Below are positions 44,481-53,587 of a stretch of DNA of 64,000 nucleotides, in pieces (the stretch's first letter is position 1; every line of letters starts with the position of its first letter). A program made the position numbers and the translations under genes. Under the pieces are notes generated by a model. That model did not search any database, was not told where the DNA came from, and saw only the letters and a program-made list of their open reading frames with translations. This stretch comes from Acanthosepion pharaonis (taxonomy: Eukaryota; Mollusca; Cephalopoda; Sepiida; Sepiidae), in the NCBI GenBank assembly GCA_903632075.3, contig CAHIKZ030005201.1, positions 829,501-893,500 on the forward strand, given 5' to 3'.

Positions 44481-44530
<50 letters not shown>
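44481..44530. repeat. (TA)n microsatellite
   Basis: About 25 TA units. Confidence 0.95.
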
Positions 44531-44532
<2 letters not shown>

Positions 44533-44621
44533 TGATGTGTGGACGGACAGGTCGAAACTCTGGAGTAGGGATGCTGAAGGTAACATCAATCAGCTAATTG
44601 ACAAACTATATTAATCCTAAT

Positions 44622-44672
44622 TCATTCTCTCTCTCTCTTTCTTTCTCTTTCTCTCTCTCTCTCTCTCTCTCA

Positions 44673-44708
<36 letters not shown>

Positions 44709-44710
44709 TA
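44622..44710. repeat. (CT)n(TA)n microsatellite
   Basis: CT-rich run then TA run, abutting a PLE end. Confidence 0.95.
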
Positions 44711-44738
44711 TCGGTGATTAAAACAAAAACATGTTTAA

Positions 44739-44820
44739 AATCGCTACGCAATAGCAATCGTGTTTCAACACTACAAATGTATCTCCTCAGGCGATGGTAA
44801 ATTACTGGTGAGTGAACGAT
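44739..44820 (-). ncRNA. Solo PLE terminal repeat with mutated hammerhead
   Basis: Minus strand ATCGC, CTGAGGA (box CTGATGA with T to G), stem II, GAAA (44,766-44,763), CACGATTGCTATTGCGTA, GCGAT. The flank GTTCACT...AGTAATTTAC is shared with 3,950-3,980. No PLE coding sequence adjoins it. The box-1 change should abolish cleavage. Confidence 0.72.
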
Positions 44821-44899
44821 TAATTTCAAAAGTAGAATACTTTCTCTTTTTTCGAAAAGAAAGAAGACGAAAAAAATGAGACCACTTTTAAATTAAAAT

Positions 44900-44900
44900 T

Positions 44901-44980
<80 letters not shown>
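44900..44980. repeat. (CA)n(TA)n microsatellite
   Basis: CA run then TA run. Confidence 0.95.
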
Positions 44981-44981
<1 letters not shown>

Positions 44982-45024
44982 AATATTATTATCACATTAT
45001 ACTTATATAATATTATGCAGTGGG

Positions 45025-45158
45025 GCAATTCGATATGAAGTAATGGTTATCAATCTTGTTTCACTAGATCAATTACGACTGAGTAGTGAGTTCGATCCTC
45101 AAAGGGCGCCTCCTTCTTTCGGCCTTGTGCCATATCTAAGCTACTATTAGAAAATTGG
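45025..45158 (+). mobile_element. tRNA-derived SINE, type II (copy a)
   Basis: AAGTAATGGTTATCAATC (A box), CGACTGAGTAGTGAGTTCGA (into B box TTCGATCCTC), CTTTCGGCCTTGTGCCATAT tail. First of a tandem pair. Confidence 0.8.
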
Positions 45159-45290
45159 GCACCTCGAGTCGGTGTAATGGTTAGCAATCTTGTCTAGCTA
45201 GAACAGTTACGACTGAGTAGTGAGTTCGATCCTCACTGGGTGCCCCCTACTTTCGGCCTTGTGCCACATCTAACATACGCTTGGAAAATC
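45159..45290 (+). mobile_element. tRNA-derived SINE, type II (copy b)
   Basis: GGCACCTCGAGTCGGTGTAA head (A box), GTGAGTTCGATCCTCACTGG (B box, able to pair as a T-arm) and GGGTGCC, which can pair with the 5' GGCACC as an acceptor stem. Ends CTTTCGGCCTTGTGCCACAT. More tRNA-like than copy a, but the anticodon region is extended. Confidence 0.82.
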
Positions 45291-45312
45291 ACTACAATAT
45301 TATACAGTGATG

Positions 45313-45485
45313 ATGTGCGTGTGGTGTAATGAATAGCGACTCCGAATGCGAACTCGGTGAGTTCGAATTTTAATCAGGTTCTTTACATTAACTTACCTGC
45401 AAATACCTTTGGGAGAGGTATGAATTACCTTTTCCCTCGTCAGCTATGGATTAAATATTAAGAATTGTATCTGGAAAATCATTGT
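45313..45485 (+). mobile_element. SINE type I (copy 5, decayed)
   Basis: GTGGTGTAATGAATAGCGAC, GGTGAGTTCGAATTTTAATC, CTTTGGGAGAGGTATGAATT, CAGCTATGG follow the type I order. Third SINE in a row at this locus. Confidence 0.72.
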
Positions 45486-46033
45486 TATTCTCAAAAATGC
45501 GGTATTCACTTGCAAAAAAATGAATTTTTCTTAAAATCCAGAATATGTTTCGGCTTTAAATAAACCACAAGTCGATAAGCTGTAAAAAAAAAAAACAATC
45601 CAATAAAATACAATAAAGTTATTAATTGATTATTTGTTTTCATTTGTCTTCTTTGTCAGTTAAAAAGCAAACAAACATGGAAGGGGGCATTAAAAATGAT
45701 CTGGTATGACTTAGGAGTCGGCAGTCACAATAAATTTGAGAAGTCGTGATATAGATATTTTAAAAATTTAAAAAGTTATCTTAAAATTCAAAAGCGCATT
45801 TAAAAAATAAAATGAAATAGCATTTCTCCAAGTAAAGTAGAATTGTAGCATAACTTCTAATTAAGCCATTTATTGTAAGAGATCGCAAAAAGAGTCAATT
45901 ATCATAAGTCAATAATAATATTGAAACTATACCAAAGATTTGGAATTTGATAAAAGCGATGCAATTATTAATTTAAGCCAAAATAAAACCAGAAGGTTGG
46001 CTCAGCATTCTAGAGATGATAGCAACTGACACC
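45486..46033. other. Unassigned AT-rich spacer
   Basis: Nothing recognised. Confidence 0.4.
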
Positions 46034-46041
46034 ATATAAAT

Positions 46042-46595
46042 CAGGATTTTCCAATCTGGGTGATATCGCCCATCGGTAGGCGATTTCAACTGTTGGCCGG
46101 GCGATGAACAGAAAATGGTGGGCGATTGGAAATTTTGATGGGGGATCTAAAATTTTGACTATTAAAAATGTAATTTAACATATGTTATCCGAAAAAAAAT
46201 ATTCAAAGAAGATATGTAAAGAATTATTCCTACATAGGATATAAATATCGACTCAAACAAAAAAATATTTTTGATATTTTCTATCGTTTTAAGAAATGTC
46301 ATTAACATTTAAATAATTCTTTAGATGAAATAACATTTCGGACATAAATCATATAAGAAGATTAAGAACAATTTTTGCCAGTAAAATGAAAAATTGACCT
46401 AAGGATAATTTTTATTTAATATAAAATTGTTTTTAATTTTTTGCATCACAAAGGCCATCTCGAATTTATCAAGTGTTCGTCAAAACATAATTTACGCACT
46501 ATTGTATGTTTTTGAATATTTGCTATATAGGTGGGCGATGGAAGGTTTTCCATGTGAATGTGGACGATGAGGCCAAAAAAAATTGGGAACTCCTG
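46042..46595. mobile_element. Non-autonomous hAT element with target duplication
   Basis: Ends CAGGATTTTCCAATCTG and (reverse complement) CAGGAGTTCCCAATTTT are hAT-type terminal repeats. They are flanked by ATATAAAT (46,034-46,041) and ATGTAAAT (46,596-46,603), an 8-bp target duplication with one mismatch, the hAT hallmark. 554 bp, with inverted GGGCGAT motifs near both ends and no transposase. Confidence 0.82.
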
Positions 46596-46827
46596 ATGTA
46601 AATGAAAGGAAAGAGTAAGTGGATTCATCAAAGACTGTTTTAAAGCGGCCAGAATGGAACTCGCAAAATATATAAAACATAAGAGTGAAATTAGGGAAAT
46701 GGCTTTATTACTGTACAACAAATGATAAAGGAAAACAAACGACAGGAGAGAAAAAAAAACGAGAACGGAATTAGTTCCAGGAGGAATTTAAAATCAGGCA
46801 GAAATCGCAACTGGACAATAATTAATA

Positions 46828-47464
46828 TGGTTACCCGGAGAACACCTTAACAGAGAAATATCACTATAAACTATATTAAACCGAAAAAACAAAAACAGCA
46901 CCTACGTTCGCGCATGAAAAAAATGCTACAGTAAATCGCATCATAAGAAAATGGAATGAAGCTGGTTAAAAGAGGATAGAAAAAACAAGTATGACAGAGT
47001 AGGGATAGTCATATACTGGGAACTATGCAAACAACCTGGGTTTTAATTTTTTTAAAAAATGACACATATACAAACCAAAGATTGTCGTAGAAAATGATAC
47101 ACTTTTAGATCAATTCCGGTCGATTATTTATGAAGAGATTCCGGAACGAATTGTTTGAAAGGAATAAAAGAAATTCTCCAAAATCAAGGAATTGGACGAC
47201 GTTTCGGTGAATTACAGAGTGAAGATGAAAGAAAGAAATTGAAAGACAGCAAAATAAATAAAATAAAGAAACTTATGAGGACCTTGCTCGAGATCTGAGA
47301 AAACTGTGAATTTAAAGTCGAATAACCGACGCACTTGGAGAAAATGGTGATTTTGAGAAAACTCGATAACCACCTATGGAATGAAGAAGTTCACACATAT
47401 TCGGTTTAACGTAATGGTGTTCTACTCTAAGAGTTTCTCGGTTAAGGTGTTCTCCGCGTAACCG
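46828..47464. mobile_element. TA-flanked inverted-repeat DNA transposon
   Basis: Terminal repeats 46,828-46,858 and 47,434-47,464 share GGAGAACACCTTAAC inside a 31-nt match with three mismatches. Similarity extends inward to TTAAACCGAA. TA lies on both sides. 637 bp, no transposase. The TA target suggests Tc1/mariner/pogo; the subgroup is not identified. Confidence 0.75.
46985..47130 (+). pseudogene. LINE fragment inside the TIR element
   Basis: NKYDRVGIVIYWELCKQPGF parallels RHDRVGQYLHWKICNFYG of the LINE at 38.06 kb, and VVENDTLLDQF follows at the expected place. Short but specific; the boundaries are not clear. Confidence 0.5.
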
Positions 47465-47539
47465 TATAATAATAATATTACTAAACTATTGTAGATTGGC
47501 GCAAGGCCTCTGGGTATACTTACTAGTAACGCGCGAACG

Positions 47540-47540
<1 letters not shown>

Positions 47541-47594
<54 letters not shown>
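47541..47594. repeat. (TA)n microsatellite
   Basis: About 27 TA units. Confidence 0.95.
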
Positions 47595-47595
<1 letters not shown>

Positions 47596-47734
47596 CGAAG
47601 GTTGGTAATGAACGATAAAACTTAGGACACGAACAACACATATAAGAATTGCCAGCGGCGCGTAGAAGAATTAGTCAACTGTTAGAAGTGAGTCAAATGA
47701 ATTCCACAATGAATCTCCAACTGCAGGATATCTA

Positions 47735-47985
47735 CCAACCGCCCCACGTGGTCAGATGTGGCACAAGGCCGAATTTAATGTGGGGTATCCGAGCCCGTAG
47801 GCTCGGCCAAAAAATTCTTCGTAGATCCTGTATAAAACGGGGACGGGTAGCTGTTTCCCGAGAGAAAGACACTGCCTCATCTGGGGATCCTCTTTGCCCG
47901 GAGATGGAGAATTTGACCAGCACAACTGGAGACGAATCTCTAACTGCAGACCAACATACAGTATTTAGTACTGTATTCATGTGAA
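47735..47985 (+). repeat. GC-rich hairpin repeat (copy 2)
   Basis: ATGTGGCACAAGGCCGAATT, CCGAGCCCGTAGGCTCGG (hairpin), CCTGTATAAAACGGGGACGG, AGAAAGACACTGCC correspond in order to 50,955-51,085. The spanning 111-codon ORF has no known domain. Family unassigned. Confidence 0.7.
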
Positions 47986-48121
47986 TGGGGCCATACCCAT
48001 TATTGTCCGTAGGTATGCTACAACACCTTACCACACCTTTTCTGATTTACTCTGTACAGAGTCAATATTTTTCCTTTTTGGGTTGACTTAGATCCTTTCC
48101 GTATCCCTTCTTTTATTTTAT

Positions 48122-48125
<4 letters not shown>

Positions 48126-48180
<55 letters not shown>
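48126..48180. repeat. (TA)n microsatellite
   Basis: About 27 TA units. Confidence 0.95.
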
Positions 48181-48181
<1 letters not shown>

Positions 48182-48242
48182 CGAATTTACTTTCGAGACG
48201 GCTTTATGTAGCTTCTCACAGTATAACTTAAATATTTGCTTA

Positions 48243-48300
48243 AACTTATACTATGTGCACCTGGTGAGAATCGAACTCGCTACTTTAGAAGAGTTGACAT
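48243..48300 (-). repeat. SINE type II 3' half (tRNA-like)
   Basis: Minus strand AGTAGCGAGTTCGATTCTCA then CCAGGTGCAC matches the B box and acceptor of the SINE at 45.2 kb. Confidence 0.6.
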
Positions 48301-49040
48301 GAATTTGCAAGCACACTACAATGATTTGAAATAAGAGCAAAACTGATTCTTGAAAGTTTCTGGCGAATCATTTTCCAGTTCTTTATATTTGACGTAAGCA
48401 GACGAGAAAAGCGCACAGCAACAATGCCACACTCGATGCACCTAAGAAAAAGAAAAGTAAAAGAGAGAAATAGGTGAGAAGACACAAATTTGAAACCCAC
48501 TCATATGTAAATACTGATTGGAAAGTTCTTATTTAACACCATTGTTCCGGGATGATGAAACAAAGCCGGCTTAATGCAGTGAAATATATTCAACGTAAGT
48601 GAAATGTCAATGAAACTGCAGATTTCCAAGAAAGAGATTCAAATTTTGTAGCTATTTTTATTTGTAATTCAACTTTTGCTTCGTTCGTCTGATGAAAGGC
48701 AGTAGACGTAAACATCTTTACGAAAAGAAGACAGGTATCTAAATGCTACCTTTGCTAAAAACCAATCTGTTCCAGAAAAAAAAAAACATAAAACAAAAAC
48801 AAAAAAAAAAGACAGTTTTATTCAAGTTGAAATTCTTGTGGGAGAAAAAAAGGAAATAATTGCTATTCATTAAAGGGGTGAAGGGAAATTCAGTTGGCAA
48901 CCCTGAACCATAAAAATGTCTGCTTAAACATCTGCTGTGTATAATTCATGTGTCGTTGAACCGGAAGAGCAGGAAGATAAACTAGTTTAGGCTAAGGTTG
49001 CATTAATACACCGAGGAATTGTTCTTAAAGTCCATGCTAT
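48301..49040. other. Unassigned spacer
   Basis: No gene or element recognised. Confidence 0.4.
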
Positions 49041-49041
49041 C

Positions 49042-49202
<161 letters not shown>

Positions 49203-49218
49203 AGTATGTGTTTGTATG

Positions 49219-49305
49219 GAATAGAAATATAACTTTAAGATACTATATTTATGGGTAAAATTGCTCAATAAAAGGGATAGAATGTGTGTAAAGATAAAAT
49301 ATAAA
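49219..49305 (+). repeat. Microsatellite-linked interspersed repeat (copy 4)
   Basis: ACTTTAAGATACTATATTTA, TGGGTAAAATTGCTCAATA and GGGATAGAATGTGTGTAAAG match 25,008-25,100. Confidence 0.65.
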
Positions 49306-49746
49306 AGTGGATATTGAAATTAACGCCGAATGGCGATAGTTTGTTTCATACTCGAACTGCAATCTTCAGACCATGTGTATTGTGTGCTGGCTCGACTATT
49401 TATATATACTGGTTAATTTACCAGTATGGGTAGAAAAGTCAGGTATTTCTGGCAGATTGTATTATCCTAAAGGTTTTTGGGTAGGTGGCAACGGTCATAT
49501 TTCTAATTACTCTAGTTTATTGAGTAGAAATAATGGTGGGTCAGAATGAGGTTATTGAAGCTATTATATAGAGTTGTTTGTTAACTTTTAACATTATTTA
49601 TTATTGATTACTTAGAGTATTTTGTATTTATTCATTAATTCTTTGTTGTTGATTATTATTATTATTAGATTTTCTTAATTCTGGTTATGCGCGCATTCGT
49701 TATTCGGTAATTTGTTTACAATTTAATCAATTTCTTTCTGTTTTCG

Positions 49747-49750
<4 letters not shown>
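49306..49750. other. Unassigned spacer
   Basis: AT-rich; nothing recognised. Confidence 0.4.
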
Positions 49751-49751
<1 letters not shown>

Positions 49752-49831
<80 letters not shown>

Positions 49832-49845
49832 AGTGTGTATATAAA

Positions 49846-49890
<45 letters not shown>

Positions 49891-49910
49891 CAAACTCACA
49901 TCAATCCAAC

Positions 49911-49977
<67 letters not shown>

Positions 49978-50010
49978 TTGTGTGTGTGTGTGTGTGTGTG
50001 TGCGTGCGTG
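49752..50010. repeat. Compound (TA)n/(TG)n/(GA)n microsatellites
   Basis: TA 49,752-49,788, TG to 49,828, TA 49,853-49,886, TA 49,914-49,957, GA to 49,978, TG to ~50,003. Confidence 0.95.
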
Positions 50011-50019
50011 CGTGCGAGC

Positions 50020-50158
50020 GTGTATGTGTGTGTTTGGGCAGAAATCCCTCTTTTATATAACTTTCATTAAAAACGACTGACAATTCATTAAATGCATGGA
50101 TTTTTTTTATGTATGTATCTAGAGTTATAGACAAATTATTGGAAAATAAAATATCCAC
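50020..50158 (-). pseudogene. PLE N-terminal-like fragment (minus)
   Basis: Minus strand: ELSVVFNESYIKEGFLPKHT, then the frame dissolves into (CA)n. Same motif as 13,235-13,417 and the plus-strand copy at 50.2-50.43 kb. Confidence 0.5.
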
Positions 50159-50204
50159 ATAAATCTAGATATATATATAAAAAAATTAATACATTCAGTT
50201 AAAA

Positions 50205-50422
50205 ATAAAAATAAAAAATAAAAATCATCCCCCAATAATGGCTAAAAGAATAGCCGAAAGCGCATGGATAAAGAGAATATTTGAACAATTTTTACTCACT
50301 GTGTCCAGAAAAGAAAACACTTGTAAGGACACAAGAAAAATTAAATAAAGAACTTAATCACAATACCTTGTCAGTCGTCTTTAACGAAACTTGTATAAAA
50401 GAAGAATTGCTGCCTAAATACA

Positions 50423-50430
<8 letters not shown>
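50205..50430 (+). pseudogene. PLE N-terminal-like fragment (plus)
   Basis: EKLNKELNHNTLSVVFNETC then IKEELLPKYT, after which (TA)n begins. Back to back with the minus-strand copy; both stop at the same residue where a microsatellite starts. Confidence 0.5.

Positions 50431-50459
<29 letters not shown>
50428..50459. repeat. (TA)n microsatellite
   Basis: TA run. Confidence 0.95.
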
Positions 50460-50461
<2 letters not shown>

Positions 50462-50944
50462 AACAGGCATATCTATAAATTGAAAAAAATATTTACCGTC
50501 TTCATGGAAAAAAAACTGTTACTGAAAAAATATGCTCGGGGACAAATGACGTACTTTCTGCGGTTGACAATGCCTCTGGGCGCATAATATCAATGGCTTT
50601 ACTCCTTGTGTATCAATATGAAAACCAACAACATGCTGAGGCCAGCAATCTTAAGCCTTTTTAATGGTCATGACAAATCTAAAACAGTGATAATTTACTC
50701 GCCGCAAATTCAAAAGTCAAGTCTTTTGGAACATGAATGAAATGTGATTTTACCTGTCTTAGTGTGTTGTAGAGTAGTAGGAGGCTTGTATTTCACTAAG
50801 TCGGTCCTAAATTAGGTTCGACGTACAAAACGCTAGGAACTTGAAATAATAGTTAATGACGCAGCAATCTAGTTCTGGTGGTTGATACTTTAATGTCCGA
50901 CATCGACTGACTCACCAACTCCACTGAGCAATATTCAGCACCCC
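50460..50944. other. Unassigned spacer
   Basis: Nothing recognised. Confidence 0.4.
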
Positions 50945-51185
50945 CCCACGAGGGCATCATGTGGCACAAGGCCGGTTTAACGTGGGATCTCCGAGCCCGT
51001 GGGCTCGGCCAAAAATATGCCCTTTTAAAACCCGTATAAACGGGTTCAGGATCGGTTTACCTCCCCGAAAAAGACTCCGCCCTTCGGCGTAGCCTCGTTC
51101 GGGTTCCTCCCCGCCCGAAGGCAGAGAGTTCAACCGGTCAGCCGGTCGTCCGACTTCAGACTGAACTCAAACCAACTCCACCTAT
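50945..51185 (+). repeat. GC-rich hairpin repeat (copy 1, best preserved)
   Basis: GTGGCACAAGGCCGGTTTAA, then CCGAGCCCGTGGGCTCGG (perfect 8-bp-arm hairpin), AACCCGTATAAACGGGTT (perfect 7-bp-arm hairpin), then CGCCCTTCGGCG. Three compact hairpins in ~100 bp imply a structured RNA, possibly a retrotransposon UTR. Degenerate copies at 26,050 and 47,735. Confidence 0.75.
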
Positions 51186-51204
51186 AACACTTAGCTTAAC
51201 TGCT

Positions 51205-51425
51205 GTAATGACAGAAGCCCCCGGGTTACGTGTCCAGAATGCGTCTCACTCAACTCCCACCTCTTATCCTGCTTAGAGAACTCGCCAGTTGCAAGAGGCT
51301 ACGCGGAGGCCCAAAACCATCATTCAAGAATCAGTTGAAGGCATCCCTGCCACAGGCCAACATCAATCCTGAGACCTGGGAAACCGTTGATGCAAATCAG
51401 CCTTCTTGTTGTAGGATCATTTGAG
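51205..51425 (+). pseudogene. LINE C-terminal fragment
   Basis: VSRMRLTQLPPLILLRELAS, CKRLRGGPKPSFKNQLKASL, then INPETWETVDANQPSCCRII and a stop. The 'RMP...P....GEL..GKR.RGG....FKD.LK.SL....I....WE..A..R..WR' pattern is the standard C-terminus of many LINE ORF2 proteins. Nearly open to its stop. Confidence 0.75.
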
Positions 51426-51544
51426 GGTGGGGTTACCGAGACACAGGTCCAAACATGCAGCATGAGAATTTGCGACGGTGCTGTCAGGAGGGTCCGACTT
51501 GCCTAGCTGCGTCAATCACCCACACTCCTCAGTGACTTCTTTTC

Positions 51545-52290
51545 TTTTTATGTGCCGTGTCCTTTCAGGACGTAGGTGATCATGACTCTCCACATCCTTC
51601 TATCCCTTGCAACTCTCAACAAGTTCCTTCCTTCTGCTTCCTCTCCCAGACTACATTCTGTCATCCACTTACTTAAGCCCGCCAGGTATGTCTCCCGTTT
51701 TTTTACCTTTGTCTCTCTTTCCTTCTATTCGACCCGTGAGTATCAGATTCTCCAGGCCCTCATTCCTCATTATGTGTTCCAGAAACTTCAGCTGCCTCTT
51801 CCTGATGTTAATTATAACCTTCTTCCTTGTTTGCAAGCTCTCTAAGACCTCATCGTTGCCCACACGTTCGGTCCATGATATCCTTAGCATCCTTCTGTAG
51901 AACCACATCTTTGTCGTCTTGAGTCTCTTCTTCATCTTTGGAAATCGTCCAACATTCGCAGCCGTAAAGATGGACAGATGTCACGTAACAGTTCAGTATT
52001 CTTTTCTTTGTTACCAAAGAAATCCTCCTGTCTCGCAATACTCTGCTCAGCTTTTGGAATATGTCCGTGGCCATCCTAATACGTCTTCTGTCAAGACGAT
52101 TCCCAGATACTTAAACTTCCGCATCTGCTTCTTGATTCTAGTGTCCCCGACCTGCAAATCGCATTTCGTGCTCATCCTTTTACTGATGACCATGCATTCT
52201 GTCTTCTTGTAGTTTATGCTTAGTCCCTTCTTCTCACTCTCCGTCGCTAGAAGTTTACTGCTTACGATTTTCAAGAGTACGCTGGGCCTT
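51545..52290 (-). pseudogene. RTE-like LINE ORF2 C-terminal half (minus)
   Basis: Minus strand: LSINYKKTECMVISKRMSTK and FKYLGIVLTED (52,274-52,047), RRISLVTKKRILNCYVTSVH and LYGCECWTISKDEE (52,074-51,850), MWFYRRMLRISWTERVGNDE and RKRQLKFLEHIMRNEGLENL (51,935-51,669), then a decayed 'RDRKMW..MI..V...GHGT' end. Two or three frameshifts. The catalytic YxDD lies upstream and is absent. Confidence 0.82.
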
Positions 52291-52456
52291 CACAGCCTTC
52301 TCTGCCACCGGCACCAGAAGGAAGAAAAGGAATAAGGAGAGAGGATGATGATCCCGATGCTCGGATGCAAGCAGATGTTGACGACGACGAATATCTCAAT
52401 ATTATGGCATATTGTCCATTGGATGACCATCGCTGACCTCACAAAGACAATATTAA

Positions 52457-52458
52457 CA

Positions 52459-52490
<32 letters not shown>

Positions 52491-52549
52491 AATCTATCTA
52501 TCACAATAGGTTCATTATCTATCTATCCATCTCAGCTTCTCCCTCTAAC

Positions 52550-52600
<51 letters not shown>

Positions 52601-52643
52601 CAGACTCTCTCTCTCTGAATCTATCTATCTATCTATCTATCTT
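52457..52643. repeat. (TATC)n arrays
   Basis: Three TATC tracts separated by short CTCTCTCT-rich spacers. Confidence 0.92.
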
Positions 52644-52649
52644 AGTAAT

Positions 52650-53505
52650 AAAAGGTAGGCTGATGAATGGACAAATTCCAACAATAATTATTCTTCACCG
52701 GAAATAAATGTTCCCATCTTCAAATTTCCATTCGAAGATATTGAAAGCGTATTTTCTTACTTTCTCGTTGTCTTTTCTCTTTCTCTCTCGCTCTCATTAC
52801 GCCACCTGGCGGAACCGACTAAAAACATCAAAATCTAAGACTCTAGAAAACATTTTAATTAAAGAAATGCTTCGTGACTTCGTGCTGATGATCTTTTCCG
52901 AATTTTCAAGATGGCGGTGCTAGTTTCAGCGGGAATGAATGTCGAAGCACAAGTCATTAATGTTTTATTTATTCCTTGGCTTGAGTACTTTTGCTGCTGT
53001 ATTTTTATTTGTTTTCTTTGCTCTTTCAAACTTTTTCGATCCCCCAGCTTCTTCCACTCTTTGAAATCCTGTCATTAATTAATGATAAAAGCTTCTGTCG
53101 CATTTAACACCGACAAATAACTGTTAACACCACCGATTTTCCATTCTTGCGCCACCCCGACACTACCAATGGCTTTTACTAGCACCCCCCCGGGCAGGAG
53201 GCAGTTTAAAGGGATTATTGGATTAATCTTTAAATTAATTTCTTTATGATTACACATTTCAACTCAAGAGTCTTCTGTGATTGTACATACCAAGCGCGCA
53301 CGAATACACCCCAAGCAAGGCAATAAAGTCACTAAAACACAAGGGGTTTACTGAGTTACTGAGTGTGAAAGAATATGAGAAAAAAAACAACATTATTAAG
53401 GAGTGTCAGCTTGGTTTCATCATTTTACAGTTGAATTGGTTAGATGTAACCATAAATCGCACTTGACGATTGTGGAACTCTCTTCCTCATTTTTGCTTTC
53501 CACTC
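52650..53505. other. Unassigned spacer
   Basis: A 54-codon ORF begins at CAAGATGGCGG (~52,912) in a good start context and has a hydrophobic stretch, but nothing supports it as a gene. No element recognised. Confidence 0.35.
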
Positions 53506-53507
53506 AA

Positions 53508-53509
<2 letters not shown>

Positions 53510-53540
<31 letters not shown>
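53510..53540. repeat. (TA)n microsatellite
   Basis: TA run about 45 bp before the mariner. Confidence 0.95.
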
Positions 53541-53543
<3 letters not shown>

Positions 53544-53587
53544 TGTATGTTTTTGCGTATTGTAAAGAGTGCAATTGTGGCAATTTA

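Noticed and set aside
52912..53076. 54-codon ORF starting at AAGATGGCGG with a hydrophobic stretch
   Set aside because: Good start context alone is not evidence; no homology, no conserved features, no downstream gene.
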